The notes under the pieces were generated by a model. That model did no database searches. It had not been told where the DNA came from and worked only from the letters and a program-made list of their open reading frames with translations. A stretch of 64,000 bases of DNA from Ramlibacter sp. Leaf400 (lineage in GTDB: Bacteria > Pseudomonadota > Gammaproteobacteria > Burkholderiales > Burkholderiaceae_C): positions 58,692 through 122,691 of the forward strand of contig NZ_LMQL01000005.1 in assembly GCF_001424545.1 (NCBI RefSeq), in the 5' to 3' direction. Shown here one piece after another: positions 45,418 to 54,393 of the stretch; positions within the stretch are counted from its first letter, which is position 1, and each line of letters starts with the position of its first letter. The position numbers were made by a program, and so were the translations under genes.

Positions 45418-46647
45418 TCACACCCCCATGTGCCCGCGCCAGGCCTTCCAGAAGCCTCGCACCGAGGTTTCGGTGGCGCGGCCCTCGCTGGAGTCGGTGG
45501 CCTCGCCGCCCATCTCCACCACCGCCTCCCGGTCGCGCGCGCCGGCGATGCCGCGCTGCACGAAGCCGCCGACGGCGCCGTCTTCCATCGAGATGAAACC
45601 GGCTGGCCCCACCAGGTTCAGCTGCTTCAGGCGCACCGTGCGCTGCTCGGGCGTGTCGTCCGCGTAGCCCAGGTAGGTCCAGTTCAGCTCGGAGCGGCCC
45701 TCGCCCTTGGGCAGCACCTGGCGCACGGCCAGGCAGTTCTGGATCTGCTGCAGGATGAAGCCGGGGAACACCGAGAGGATCTGCAGCGTGATGCCGTCGT
45801 CGAACTCCTGGAAGCCGGCCAGCACGCTGGGGTCCTTCAGGCGGTACTGCGCGTCGTCCGAGCGCAGGCCCTGCTCGCGGTAGGAGGAGTCGGCCGCGGC
45901 CGGGTCGATCATGGAATAGCTCACGTGGTGGCCGCCGCTCTCGTCGACGATCACGCCGCCCTTCTGCGAGAGGCGGTTGAGCTCGAACGTGGTGAAGAAC
46001 AGGTGCAGCAGGCTGGCGTGGTAGCTGTCCTTGACGTTCTCCACGTACAGCTTCCAGTTGTTGGGCAGGGCCTGGGTGAAGCGGCCGATGACCTGCACCG
46101 GCTTGTGCAGCACGCGCCCGATGCGCGCGCAGATCTCCTCGCCCAGGTACTCCTCGATCGGCGGCACCTCGTCGCTGAAGCTGCCGAACACCAGGCCGCA
46201 ATGGCGCGCCACCATCAGCTTGCGCGGGCCGTGCTCCTCCTTGCAGAAGGAGGCCGGCATGCCGCCCTGGCCCTTGACGCCCTTCTCGAAGGCCACGCCG
46301 GTGAGGTCGCCCTGGCGGTTGTAGCTCCAGGCGTGGTAGACGCACTGGAAGTTCTCCACCTTGCCCGACTTCTCCAGCGCCAGCAGCGCGCCGCGGTGGG
46401 CGCAGCGGTTCTCGAAGGCGTAGATCTCGCCGTCGTCGTCCTTGACCACCACCACCGGCGTCTCGCCGACGAAGGTGGTGCGGAAGCTCCCGCCCTCGGG
46501 CAGTTCGGCTTCCAGGCAAAGGTAGTTCCAGGTCGGGCCGCGGAAGATGCGCTCCTGCTCCTGCTGCTCCAGCGTGGAGCCGCTGTAGACCCCGTACGGG
46601 ATCCGGGTGAAGCCCGGCCCGCGCCATTCGATCGTGCTTTCCATCAT
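45418..46647 (-). CDS. tphA2: Terephthalate 1,2-dioxygenase, large (alpha) subunit
   Basis: A 409-residue Rieske non-haem iron oxygenase that dihydroxylates terephthalate. The Rieske motif is C-x-H in [14 protein letters not shown] (about residues 80-93) and C-x2-H in [18 protein letters not shown]. The mononuclear iron site is [16 protein letters not shown] (about 205-220), with the bridging aspartate in NVKD, plus a later acidic ligand. Segments such as [27 protein letters not shown] and [12 protein letters not shown] agree with TphA2 of Comamonas as I remember it. ATG 46647 overlaps the tphC stop. Confidence 0.92.
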   Translation of the reverse strand: MMESTIEWRGPGFTRIPYGVYSGSTLEQQEQERIFRGPTWNYLCLEAELPEGGSFRTTFVGETPVVVVKDDDGEIYAFENRCAHRGALLALEKSGKVENFQCVYHAWSYNRQGDLTGVAFEKGVKGQGGMPASFCKEEHGPRKLMVARHCGLVFGSFSDEVPPIEEYLGEEICARIGRVLHKPVQVIGRFTQALPNNWKLYVENVKDSYHASLLHLFFTTFELNRLSQKGGVIVDESGGHHVSYSMIDPAAADSSYREQGLRSDDAQYRLKDPSVLAGFQEFDDGITLQILSVFPGFILQQIQNCLAVRQVLPKGEGRSELNWTYLGYADDTPEQRTVRLKQLNLVGPAGFISMEDGAVGGFVQRGIAGARDREAVVEMGGEATDSSEGRATETSVRGFWKAWRGHMGV

Positions 46648-47624
46648 TCCACCGTCACGTTGGCGGTCTTGACGACCTTGTTCCACTTGTCCGACTCGCC
46701 GCGGATGAAGCGGCCGGTCTCCTCGGGCGACCAGCCGCGCGGCTGCGCACCCTGGTCCAGGAACTTCTGGCGCACGTCCGGCAGTGCGAGCGCGCCGGAC
46801 ACGGCCTTGTGCATGTAGGCCACGTTCTCGGCCGACGTGCCGGGGGGCGCCACCATGCTGAAGAAGGTGACCGCGCTCATCGCGGGCAGCTTCTGCTCGG
46901 CGAAGGTGGGCACGTTGGGCAGCGCCTGCGAGCGCTGCTGGTCGGCCACGGCCAGCACCTTGATCTTGCCGCCGGTGTGGAACTGGGCCGACGAGCTGAT
47001 GTTGTCGAAGAACACGTCCACGTTGCCGGCCACCAGGTCCACCAGCGCGGGCGCCGTGCCCTTGTAGGGGACGTGGATCATCTCGGTGCCGGTCAGCTGC
47101 ATGAACAGGCTGGCCGTCAGGTGCGAGGTGGAGCCGTTGCCCTGCGAGGCGTAGCTCACCTTGCCGGGGTTGGCCTTGAGGTAGGCGACGAAGTCCTGCA
47201 GGTTGGCGGCCTGCACCTTGTTGCTGACCGCCAGCACGTTGGGCACGGTGGCCAGCACGGTCACCGGCACCCACTTGGCCGGGTCGAACTGCAGCGACTT
47301 GTACAGGTGCTGGTTGATCGCGATCGGCCCCGGCGGCGACACCAGGTAGGTGCTGCCGTCCGGCTCGGCCCGCGCGACTTCCGCCGCGCCGATGTTGCCG
47401 CCCGCGCCGGACTTGTTCTCCACCACGATGCCGTTGGGAAAGGAAGCGCGCATCTTCTCGGTCACCAGGCGCGGCAGCACGTCGGCGGTGCCGCCGGCGG
47501 GGAAGGGCACGATCAGGCGCACCGACTTGGCGGGCTGTCCCTGCGCCAGGGCCGGAAGCACCGGGGCGAGGGCGCCGCCGGCGGCGAGCGCGAGCGCCTG
47601 GCGGCGAGTGAAGCGATGGGTCAT
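46644..47624 (-). CDS. tphC: Terephthalate-binding TTT-family receptor (TphC-like)
   Basis: A 326-residue exported Bug/TctC protein. The signal peptide starts [20 protein letters not shown] with a twin arginine and ends LPALAQ. Motifs: [36 protein letters not shown] and [20 protein letters not shown]. In Comamonas TphC is needed for terephthalate uptake together with TctA/TctB-type membrane proteins encoded elsewhere. It is first in the tph operon, behind AGGAGA, and divergent from tphR. The ligand is assigned by synteny with the oxygenase genes, not by ligand-contact residues. Confidence 0.87.
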   Translation of the reverse strand: MTHRFTRRQALALAAGGALAPVLPALAQGQPAKSVRLIVPFPAGGTADVLPRLVTEKMRASFPNGIVVENKSGAGGNIGAAEVARAEPDGSTYLVSPPGPIAINQHLYKSLQFDPAKWVPVTVLATVPNVLAVSNKVQAANLQDFVAYLKANPGKVSYASQGNGSTSHLTASLFMQLTGTEMIHVPYKGTAPALVDLVAGNVDVFFDNISSSAQFHTGGKIKVLAVADQQRSQALPNVPTFAEQKLPAMSAVTFFSMVAPPGTSAENVAYMHKAVSGALALPDVRQKFLDQGAQPRGWSPEETGRFIRGESDKWNKVVKTANVTVE

Positions 47625-47709
47625 GGACGGTGTCTCCTGGTGGGCCGCTTGTCTCTTTCGCGGCAGCCTGCCAGTGTCCCGCCGTGCGCGCCGGCGCGGC
47701 AAGCGAAAA

Positions 47710-47724
47710 TTGCGCGATGCGCAA
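47710..47724. promoter_or_regulatory. Palindrome over the tphR start codon, possible TphR site
   Basis: TTGCGC-GAT-GCGCAA is a perfect 6-base inverted repeat around a 3-base centre and includes the ATG of tphR. It could be an autoregulatory operator in the 92-base tphR-tphC divergent region, or chance in GC-rich DNA. Confidence 0.4.
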
Positions 47725-48529
47725 GAACGCCTCCGCTGCAGCCCGGCCGCGCGCCGCTGCCGCACCCGAAGACAAGAGCTTCGTCACCGCCCTGCAGAAG
47801 GGGCTGGACGTGCTGACGTGCTTCAACCGCGAGGCGGCGCGGCTGACGCTGAGCGAGGTCGCGCGGCTGGCGGGCAGCACGCCGGCCTCGGCGCGCCGCT
47901 CGCTGCACACCCTGCACGCGCTGGGCTACCTGGACAGCGACGGCAAGCGCTTCTGGCCGGCGCCGCGCGCGCTGCTGGTGGGGCACTCGTACCTGGTCTC
48001 GCGCCCGCTGCCTCAGCTGGCCCAGCCGCTGCTGGACGCGCTGGCCGAACGCACCCGCCAGTCGGCCACCTTCGGCACGCTGCTGGGCGACGACGCGCTC
48101 ATCATCGCGCGCTCGACCGCGCGGCGCAGCCTGTCCACCGGGCTGGCCATCGGCTCGCGCCTGCCGGGCTACTGCTCCGCGCTCGGCCGCACGCTGCTGG
48201 CCAGCCTGCCGCCGGACGAGGTCCGGCGCCGCATCGAGCTGATGCCGCGCAAGCCGCTGACCGAGCGCACGGTGTGGCGCACGCGTGAGGTGATCGCGCT
48301 GGTGGACCGCTGCCGCGAGGAGGGCTGGACCGGCAGCGACGGCGAGCTGGAACTGGGCGTGCGGTCCCTCGCCGTGCCCGCCTTCGACCGCGAGGGCCGC
48401 GCCGTCGGCGCCATCAGCATGGCGGTGCGCGCCGAGCGCATGACGATGGCGGAATTCCGCGAGGCGATGCTGCCGGTCTTGCAGAAAGCGCGCGACTCGC
48501 TGGCGCAGCGGTTGCCGCGCGAAGGGTGA
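47717..48529 (+). CDS. tphR: IclR-family regulator of the tph operon
   Basis: A 270-residue IclR-type regulator. A winged HTH covers about residues 18-75 ([40 protein letters not shown]), and the effector domain contains [20 protein letters not shown] and a C-terminal [15 protein letters not shown]. In Comamonas TphR activates tphC-A2-A3-B-A1 in response to terephthalate. Here it is likewise divergent from tphC. The frame is open to 47630, but the ATG at 47717 suits family length. Confidence 0.87.
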   Translation: MRKNASAAARPRAAAAPEDKSFVTALQKGLDVLTCFNREAARLTLSEVARLAGSTPASARRSLHTLHALGYLDSDGKRFWPAPRALLVGHSYLVSRPLPQLAQPLLDALAERTRQSATFGTLLGDDALIIARSTARRSLSTGLAIGSRLPGYCSALGRTLLASLPPDEVRRRIELMPRKPLTERTVWRTREVIALVDRCREEGWTGSDGELELGVRSLAVPAFDREGRAVGAISMAVRAERMTMAEFREAMLPVLQKARDSLAQRLPREG

Positions 48530-48649
48530 GGGCGCCGCCGGGACGACTGCGCGGTAGTCCCCCACCTACACCCTCTGCCTCCCCCGGCGACTGCCCCTGC
48601 GCCTCCCGCAGGCCTATCAAGGAGGCAAGCCAAGCGAAAGGAGTACCTC

Positions 48650-49339
48650 ATGCACACCGCCATCTGCTCTTTCGACCACCGCGACGTCGCCGAGCGCGCC
48701 CGCGACCGCCTGCTGCAATCCGGTTTCGACCGCAAGGACGTCCACCTGCAGCACCGCGGCCCCACCGATTCCGACGCCATGGGCGAGGACCCGCGCGCCT
48801 GGGAGGGCACGGACCGCGAGATCGCCGCCAGCCGCGACATGGTCGACAAGGTGGCCGGTTTCTTCGTGCGCCTGTTCGGCGCCGACCGCAACCCGGGCGA
48901 CCACGAGGTCTACGAGAAGGCGGTGGACCGCGGCTCCTTCGTGCTCGTGGTCGACACCGCGAACGAGGCCGAGGCCGCCCGGGCGCGTGCGCTGCTGCAC
49001 GACCTGCAGGCCACGGACCTGAACGTGTTCCACCGGCCGGCGCAAAAGCCCCTGCACGAGGTCGTCGACCGCCCGCTGCCCGGCAGCTCCGGCGGCCTGC
49101 AGGGCAGCTACCAGGACCGCAGCAGCGCGTTCGATCCGCGGGCCGAAACGCCGCGCGAACGCGCGATGGCGTCGGGTGCCGCCGCCGTCGACACCTCGCA
49201 GGCCCCGGCCGCCGGCCGCGACTGGAGCGACGCCACCCCGGGCGCGGAGGCGGAGCGCGAACGCGCCCGTGCGGCGGAGCGCGACGACCTGGACCACGTG
49301 GGGCTGCGCTACGCGGACAAGGACAAGCCGGCTCGCTGA
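48650..49339 (+). CDS. Stress-protein-like hypothetical (YflT/general stress protein 17M-type N-terminus)
   Basis: A 229-residue soluble protein. The first 120 residues resemble the heat/general stress protein domain found in YflT (MHTAICSFDHRDVAERARDR, SGFDRKDVHLQ, then GSFVLVVDTANEAEA), a ferredoxin-like fold of unknown activity. The rest is disordered and rich in R, A, E and D (ERERARAAERDDLD). An AAGGAG site precedes the ATG. Nothing links it functionally to tphR upstream; expression under stress is inference from the family. Confidence 0.65.
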   Translation: MHTAICSFDHRDVAERARDRLLQSGFDRKDVHLQHRGPTDSDAMGEDPRAWEGTDREIAASRDMVDKVAGFFVRLFGADRNPGDHEVYEKAVDRGSFVLVVDTANEAEAARARALLHDLQATDLNVFHRPAQKPLHEVVDRPLPGSSGGLQGSYQDRSSAFDPRAETPRERAMASGAAAVDTSQAPAAGRDWSDATPGAEAERERARAAERDDLDHVGLRYADKDKPAR

Positions 49340-49452
49340 CCTTCGAAGTGCCACGGCGGCGTCGGGCACGGCCCCGACGCCCGCAGCGCCGCAGGCGAGG
49401 GCTGGGGCCGTTCGCGCCACAATAGGCGCCGGACCGACCCACCTGCCTTGCC

Positions 49453-50658
49453 ATGCCCCTCCAATTCGCCTCCCGCCTCGACAACGTCGAAACCTCGGCC
49501 ATCCGCGAGCTGTTCAAGCTGCTGGGCAAGCCGGGCATCATCTCCTTCGCCGGCGGCTTTCCGGACAGCGCGATGTTCGACGTCGAGGGCCTGCGCGAGG
49601 CCAGCCAGAAGGCGCTGGCCGAGGAGCCCGGCGCCGCGCTGCAGTACGGCGCCACCGAAGGCTACGACCCGCTGCGCGCGCAGCTCGCCGCCTTCGAACA
49701 GGGCAAGGGCGTCCAGGGCCTGGAGCCGCAGCAGCTGATCGTTACCACGGGCAGCCAGCAGGCGCTGGACCTGCTGGGCAAGACCCTGATCAGCCCCGGC
49801 GACAAGGTGATCGTCGAGGGCCCGACCTTCCTGGCCACCATCCAGTGCTTCCGCCTCTATGGCGCCGACCTGGTCTCCGCGCCCATCGACTCGAATGGCG
49901 TGGATGTCGAGCGGCTCGAAGCCCTGATCCGCGAGCACAAGCCCAGGTTCGTCTACCTGATCCCCACCTTCGGCAACCCGAGCGGCGCGCTGCTCTCGCT
50001 GGAGCGGCGGCGCAAGGTGCTGGAGCTGGCCGTCAAGTACCAGACGCTGATCGTCGAGGACGACCCCTACGGCGATCTCTATTTCACCCCCGGGCCGCCG
50101 CCGCCGTCGATGCTGGCCCTCAGCCACGAGGTGCCCGGCTCGCGCGACTGGCTGGCGCACTGCGGCAGCTTGAGCAAGGTGCTGTCGCCCGGCCTGCGCG
50201 TGGGCTGGCTGGTGGCGCCCACCGAGCTGCTGGCCAAGGCCACCATGTGCAAGCAGTTCAGCGACGCACACACCAGCACCTTCGCGCAGGCGACGGCCGC
50301 GCAGTACCTCAGGAGCGGCCGCATGCCCGCGACCCTCGAGCGCGTGCGGCAGGTCTACGCCGAGCGCGCGCAGGCGATGGGCGAATCGCTCCAGCGCGAG
50401 CTGGGCGACGCGATCGAGTTCACGCAGCCGCAGGGCGGCCTGTTCTTCTGGGCCCGCCTGACGGGCGCGGGCGGCAAGACCAGCGACGCGGCCGAGTTCG
50501 CCAAGCGCGCGATCGAGAAGGGCGTGGCCTTCGTGCCGGGCGCGCCGTTCTTTGCCAAGGAGCCGGATCGCAGTTCGCTGCGGCTGTCGTTCGCGACGGC
50601 GGATGTGGGGAAGATCCGGGAGGGCGTGGCGCGGCTCGGGGCGGCGTTGGCGTCTTGA
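49453..50658 (+). CDS. PLP-dependent aminotransferase, class I/II (fold type I)
   Basis: A 401-residue cytoplasmic aminotransferase. The N-terminus ELFKLLGKPGIISFAGGFPD and the GSQQALDLLGKTL cofactor-phosphate region are typical of the LysN/AAD subfamily. The PLP-binding lysine is in CGSLSKVLSPGLRVGW (about residue 245), and YLIPTFGNPSG holds the conserved asparagine-proline pair. Members transfer amino groups of 2-aminoadipate, aromatic or branched-chain amino acids; which one is used here is not decidable. Monocistronic. Confidence 0.87.
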   Translation: MPLQFASRLDNVETSAIRELFKLLGKPGIISFAGGFPDSAMFDVEGLREASQKALAEEPGAALQYGATEGYDPLRAQLAAFEQGKGVQGLEPQQLIVTTGSQQALDLLGKTLISPGDKVIVEGPTFLATIQCFRLYGADLVSAPIDSNGVDVERLEALIREHKPRFVYLIPTFGNPSGALLSLERRRKVLELAVKYQTLIVEDDPYGDLYFTPGPPPPSMLALSHEVPGSRDWLAHCGSLSKVLSPGLRVGWLVAPTELLAKATMCKQFSDAHTSTFAQATAAQYLRSGRMPATLERVRQVYAERAQAMGESLQRELGDAIEFTQPQGGLFFWARLTGAGGKTSDAAEFAKRAIEKGVAFVPGAPFFAKEPDRSSLRLSFATADVGKIREGVARLGAALAS

Positions 50659-50754
50659 TCGCATCCCCTGAAGGTGGGGGGTGTGTGCGCCACCCGGCCA
50701 TTGGCGCCGCGTCATGTGTGCGGCATACTGAAATCCCTATCCAACGAGCCCACC

Positions 50755-50955
50755 ATGTCAGACGTCAAGGCCATTGAAGACGCTGTGCGATCCCTGCCTC
50801 CGGCGGAGCTCGCGGTGTTTCGTCGCTGGTTCGCAGAGTTCGACAACGCTGCATGGGACGCCCAGCTCGAAGACGACCTCTCCAGAGGCAAGCTGGAGAC
50901 GCTTGTCGCCGAGGCTCAGGCTGACTACGCTAGCGGCCCGCGCAAACAGCCTTGA
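50755..50955 (+). CDS. Small antitoxin-like protein
   Basis: A 66-residue acidic protein (RSLPPAELAVFRRWFAEFDN, then WDAQLEDDLSRGKLETLVAEA). This pattern, a short helical N-part followed by an acidic WD-x-Q-x-x-x-D segment, is typical of antitoxins that precede RelE/ParE-type toxins. The ATG at 50755 follows an ACGAG sequence; the longer frame to 50674 is unlikely. Its stop overlaps the start of the next small gene (TTGA), as expected for a toxin-antitoxin pair. Confidence 0.65.
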   Translation: MSDVKAIEDAVRSLPPAELAVFRRWFAEFDNAAWDAQLEDDLSRGKLETLVAEAQADYASGPRKQP

Positions 50956-51212
50956 AGCACACGGCGTCGGCTCGGTTCTGGGACTGTCTCGAGAAGCTTC
51001 CCGCCGAGATCCGGTCGCTTGCCCGTAGAAACTTTGCTCTCCTGAGAGTCGACCCTGCGCATCCCTCCCTGCAGCTCAAGCCGCTCGGCGCTGCGAGGGT
51101 CTACAGCGTTCGGGTCGGCCTGCACTACCGGGCACTGGGCCTGCGCGTGGATGGAGGGGTGCACTGGTTCTGGATCGGCAGCCACGCCGAATACGACAAG
51201 CTCGTCGGCTGA
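50952..51212 (+). CDS. RelE/ParE-like toxin candidate
   Basis: An 86-residue basic protein beginning at TTG 50952 inside the antitoxin stop. It has a RelE-fold pattern: an N-terminal helical pair (ARFWDCLEKLPAEIRSLARR), then beta strands with RVYSVRVGLHYRALGLR and a C-terminal HWFWIGSHAEYDKLV, common in this toxin group. RelE-type proteins cleave mRNA on ribosomes, ParE-type inhibit gyrase; the sequence does not decide between them, nor prove activity. Confidence 0.65.
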   Translation: MKHTASARFWDCLEKLPAEIRSLARRNFALLRVDPAHPSLQLKPLGAARVYSVRVGLHYRALGLRVDGGVHWFWIGSHAEYDKLVG

Positions 51213-51257
51213 CCTCGCGGGGCGGACACATTCCGCTGCGGCCGATGGGCCCCGGGG

Positions 51258-51947
51258 CTACTTCTTCTCGGCCCGTAAAGCGCCCATCCAGCGCGCCATC
51301 ACATCAGCCAGTTCCTCGACCACCTCCGGGTCCTTGCGCCCGGACCGCGCCAGCACGTGGAAGGCGTGGTCGGCGCCCGCGACCACGTGCAGGGACGCCT
51401 TCGCACCGAGCCGCTCGACCTCGGGGCGCATCAGGTCCATCCCGGCCAGCTCGTCGCGGTCGCCCTGCAGGAAGAGCATCGGGACCTGCACCTGCGACAG
51501 GTGCGCGGCCCGGTCGGTGCCGGGCTTGCCGGCCGGGTGCAGGGGAAAGCCGACGAACACCAGTCCCGCCACGCCGGCCAGTGGGCGGGCGGCCTGCGCC
51601 TGGGACGTCATGCGGCCGCCGAAGGACTTGCCGCCGGCGAAGAGCGGCACGTCCGGCAAGCGTCGCGCGGCTTCCGCGGCCGCCGCGCGCACGGCCTCGT
51701 GCGCAACTTCCGGCCGGTCCGGGCGCTTGCTCGCGTTCTCCATGTACGGGAACTGGAAGCGCAGGGTGGCGATCCCGCGGCCGCACAACGCGCCGGCCAG
51801 GTCGGCCATGAACCGGTGCTGCATGCCGGCGCCCGCGCCATGGGCGAACACGTAGCAGGCGGCGGGCGCCTTCGGGGCGAGCAGCAGTCCCGAGACGGCC
51901 GGGCCCGAAGGCAGGTCGATCGACAGCGGCAGGGCATCGGCTTGCAT
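51258..51947 (-). CDS. Alpha/beta hydrolase of the KANL3/Tex30-like group
   Basis: A 229-residue soluble hydrolase. YVFAHGAGAGMQHRFMADLA contains the oxyanion-hole HGAGAG, the nucleophile serine is in AGGKSFGGRM, the acid aspartate in LFLQGDRDEL and the histidine in VAGADHAFHVLARSG, so the triad is complete. The group is usually annotated as an alpha/beta family hydrolase or dienelactone hydrolase-like; substrate unknown. I start at ATG 51947, since the upstream extension lacks conservation. It is convergent with the toxin gene. Confidence 0.82.
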   Translation of the reverse strand: MQADALPLSIDLPSGPAVSGLLLAPKAPAACYVFAHGAGAGMQHRFMADLAGALCGRGIATLRFQFPYMENASKRPDRPEVAHEAVRAAAAEAARRLPDVPLFAGGKSFGGRMTSQAQAARPLAGVAGLVFVGFPLHPAGKPGTDRAAHLSQVQVPMLFLQGDRDELAGMDLMRPEVERLGAKASLHVVAGADHAFHVLARSGRKDPEVVEELADVMARWMGALRAEKK

Positions 51948-52051
51948 GCGGGCGATGCTAGCCGTCCGAGGGTCGATGCGACACGCCACCTCAGCTCGAC
52001 GGTGCGCCGGGCGGGAGAATGGGCGCCCGCCTGGATCAAAGGAGCCCCACC

Positions 52052-52258
52052 ATGTCGAACCACGTGTACAAGACGCTCGAGCTGACGGGATCGTCCCCCG
52101 CCGGGATCGAGGAGGCCGTGAGCGCGGCGATCGCCAAGGCCCACGAGAGCGTGCGCAACATGCAGTGGTTCGAGGTGGTCGAGACCCGCGGCCACATCCG
52201 CGACGGGAAGGTCGCGCACTGGCAGGTGACGCTGAAGGTCGGCTTCACGCTGGAGTGA
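52052..52258 (+). CDS. Dodecin, flavin-storage protein
   Basis: A 68-residue protein matching dodecin throughout: [40 protein letters not shown] and [13 protein letters not shown]. The tryptophan in MQWFEV and the glutamine in WQVTLKVG are the residues that sandwich the flavin in the dodecamer. Dodecins buffer FMN/riboflavin in the cytoplasm. A GGAG site lies 9 bases before ATG 52052. Single gene. Confidence 0.92.
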   Translation: MSNHVYKTLELTGSSPAGIEEAVSAAIAKAHESVRNMQWFEVVETRGHIRDGKVAHWQVTLKVGFTLE

Positions 52259-52374
52259 TCCGGCGGCAGGCCGGGCCCAGCGTTTGCTTCCAATTGTTCA
52301 CGCAGGGTTCACCTTGCCTTCATGGTCCGTTCAGGTAGGAAGCGGACAGTGCGGTCATCGAGGAAAGGACCCAG

Positions 52375-52794
52375 ATGAACCGTTCGATCAGAAACCGGAT
52401 CGCCGCCACCGCCCTGGTCGTCGGCACCCTGGGCGCTGCCGCCGGCGCCCATGCAGGCACCTCTGTCCACGTCTCCGTGGGCGTGCCCCTGCCCACGGCC
52501 GTGCCGGTGCACGTCCAGCCGCAACCGGTGTACGCGCCGGCCGTGCGCACGGTGCACGCGCAGCCCTACGAGGTGTACGACGCGCCGCCCGCCTACGCGT
52601 ACGAACGCCGCCACCGCCACGAGCAGTCGTGCGGCGCGCCCCGGTGGGACCCCCGCGTGCGCTACATGCCGGGCCAGGTGGTCTGGCGCCACGGCGACCT
52701 CTTCGTCGCCCGTCGGATCTCCGCTTCGGTGTGGAACGAGAACAGCCCGCCGGAATGGACGCCGAAGTACTGGGCGCAGGCGGAATGCCGCTGA
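52375..52794 (+). CDS. Exported protein with a CBM5/12-like C-terminal motif
   Basis: A 139-residue protein with a signal peptide of about 27 residues (ALVVGTLGAAAGAHA). The middle is rich in valine, proline, tyrosine and histidine. The C-terminal 45 residues (WDPRVRYMPGQVVWRHGDLF, then PPEWTPKYWAQAEC) have the W-x5-Y-x2-G-x2-V-x3-G-x2-[FY]-x-A spacing of the chitin/carbohydrate-binding CBM5/12 fold. Two cysteines (near residues 84 and 138) could form a disulfide. An envelope or surface role is plausible; I do not recognise the whole protein. Confidence 0.65.
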   Translation: MNRSIRNRIAATALVVGTLGAAAGAHAGTSVHVSVGVPLPTAVPVHVQPQPVYAPAVRTVHAQPYEVYDAPPAYAYERRHRHEQSCGAPRWDPRVRYMPGQVVWRHGDLFVARRISASVWNENSPPEWTPKYWAQAECR

Positions 52795-52860
52795 GGCCGG
52801 CGCGTCCGATTCGCGCCGCCGGGGCCCGTGGGATGATCGCCCGAGGAGGCTCGTTTCCCC

Positions 52861-53646
52861 ATGCATCTCGGCTCGCCCACCCCGATCCTGCGCATCTTCG
52901 ATGAGGCCAAGGCCCGCGAGTTCTACGTGGACTTCCTCGGCTTCAGGATCGACTGGGAGCACCGCTTCGAACCCGGCCTGCCGCTCTACCTGCAGGTGTC
53001 GCGGCAGGGCTGCCGGCTGCACCTGTCCGAGCACCACGGCGACGCCTCGCCCGGGGCCGCCCTGAGGATCGAGGCGCAGGGCCTGGACGACCTCCAGGCC
53101 GAGCTGGCCGCCAAGGCCTACAAGTACGCCCGGCCGGGCATCGTGGAGCAACCGTGGGGCCGCGAGATGTCGGTAGCCGATCCTTTCGGCAACCGCCTGG
53201 TGTTCGCGCAGCGGGCGCCCGAGCCGGTCCCCGTCACCATCTTCCACAACCCCGCCTGCGGCACCAGCCGCAACACGCTGGCGCTGATCCGCCACGCCGG
53301 CATCGAGCCGGTCGTCGTCGAGTACCTGAAGTCGCCACCCTCGAAGGAGCAGTTGCGCGAGCTGCTGGCGGAGATGGGCCTTTCCGTCCGGGAACTGCTG
53401 CGGGAGAAGGGCACGCCCTATGGAGAGCTGGGCCTGGGCGACCCCCAGTGGACGGACGAGCAGCTGCTCGACTTCATCCAGCAGCACCCCATCCTCATGA
53501 ACCGTCCCGTGGTCCGCACGGCCCTGGGCACCCGGCTCTGCCGGCCTTCGGAGGCGGTGCTGGAACTCCTGCCCGTGGGGGCGCTGCCGCCGTTCACCAA
53601 GGAGGACGGCGAGGTGGTGCGGGACACGGGCGCGCGGCGGTCCTGA
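52861..53646 (+). CDS. Glyoxalase (VOC)-ArsC arsenate reductase fusion
   Basis: A 261-residue two-domain protein. Residues about 1-117 are a glyoxalase/bleomycin-resistance fold (PTPILRIFDEAKAREFYVDF, then MSVADPFGNRLVFAQRAP). Residues about 122-258 are a glutaredoxin-type arsenate reductase: FHNPACGTSRNTLALIR with the catalytic C-G-T-S-R-N, then QWTDEQLLDFIQQHPILMNR and RPSEAVLELLP. The frame is continuous with a short linker (PEPVPVTI), and an ATG-less second domain makes separate translation unlikely. ArsC reduces arsenate to arsenite using glutathione/glutaredoxin. No other ars gene is near, so the role could instead be a related thiol reaction. Confidence 0.85.
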   Translation: MHLGSPTPILRIFDEAKAREFYVDFLGFRIDWEHRFEPGLPLYLQVSRQGCRLHLSEHHGDASPGAALRIEAQGLDDLQAELAAKAYKYARPGIVEQPWGREMSVADPFGNRLVFAQRAPEPVPVTIFHNPACGTSRNTLALIRHAGIEPVVVEYLKSPPSKEQLRELLAEMGLSVRELLREKGTPYGELGLGDPQWTDEQLLDFIQQHPILMNRPVVRTALGTRLCRPSEAVLELLPVGALPPFTKEDGEVVRDTGARRS

Positions 53647-53691
53647 GCCGCCGGGTTCCTCGCTACGCGGGTTCCATGGGGCGACCCCGGC

Positions 53692-54393
53692 TCACACCCG
53701 GCCGGTCACCGGAACCGCCGCCCCATGCACCGCCCGTGCCGCCTCCGAAGCCAGGAAGGCGATGACCTCGCCAAGCGCTTCCGGCGCCACCCAGCGCTTG
53801 GTGTCGGCATCGGGCATGGCGGCGCGGTTGTCGGGCGTGTCGATGATGGACGGCAGCACGCAGTTGACGTTGATGTTCCGGTCCCTGAGCTCGGCCGACA
53901 TCGCTTCGGTCAGCCGGATCAGCGCGCTCTTGGAAGCGGCATAAGCGCCCATCTGCCCGGCCCCCTTGAGCGCGGCGGCCGCCCCGACCGTGACGATCCT
54001 GCCGCCGCCGCGCTCGAGCATGTGCGGCACCAGGGCCCGGGCGATGTTCAGGAAGGTGCGGGCGTTCAGGTCCAGCAGGAAGTCCCAGGTCTGGGGCGAG
54101 GTCTCGTGCACGGCCTCCCCCATGCGGAAGCCCCCGGCCAGGTGGCAGAGCGCGTCGATGCGGCCGAACCTGTCCACCGCCTGCAGCACGGCAGCGTGGA
54201 CCTGCTCGGCATCCAGCAGGTCGGCGGCCAGCAGCAGGGTGTCGGCCGATTCGCCGAAGGCTCGCGCCAGCGCGTCGGCGTGGCGGTCGACCAGCACCCG
54301 CCGGGCACCGCGCCCGCGGTAGGTGGCGGCCAGCGCCTGGCCCAGGTGGCCGGCGGCGCCCGTGATCAGAACGGTCTGCTGCTGCGGGTTCAT
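53692..54393 (-). CDS. SDR-family oxidoreductase linked to phenylalanine hydroxylase
   Basis: A 233-residue short-chain dehydrogenase: TVLITGAAGHLGQALAAT cofactor motif, CHLAGGF in place of NNAG, VTVGAAAAL with an alanine where the catalytic serine is expected, and YAASKSALIRL with the Y-x3-K. Overall it resembles the quinonoid dihydropteridine reductase-like SDRs. It starts inside the phhA stop (ATGA), and phenylalanine hydroxylase needs its pterin cofactor regenerated, so that is the most likely role, though unproven. Confidence 0.75.
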   Translation of the reverse strand: MNPQQQTVLITGAAGHLGQALAATYRGRGARRVLVDRHADALARAFGESADTLLLAADLLDAEQVHAAVLQAVDRFGRIDALCHLAGGFRMGEAVHETSPQTWDFLLDLNARTFLNIARALVPHMLERGGGRIVTVGAAAALKGAGQMGAYAASKSALIRLTEAMSAELRDRNINVNCVLPSIIDTPDNRAAMPDADTKRWVAPEALGEVIAFLASEAARAVHGAAVPVTGRV

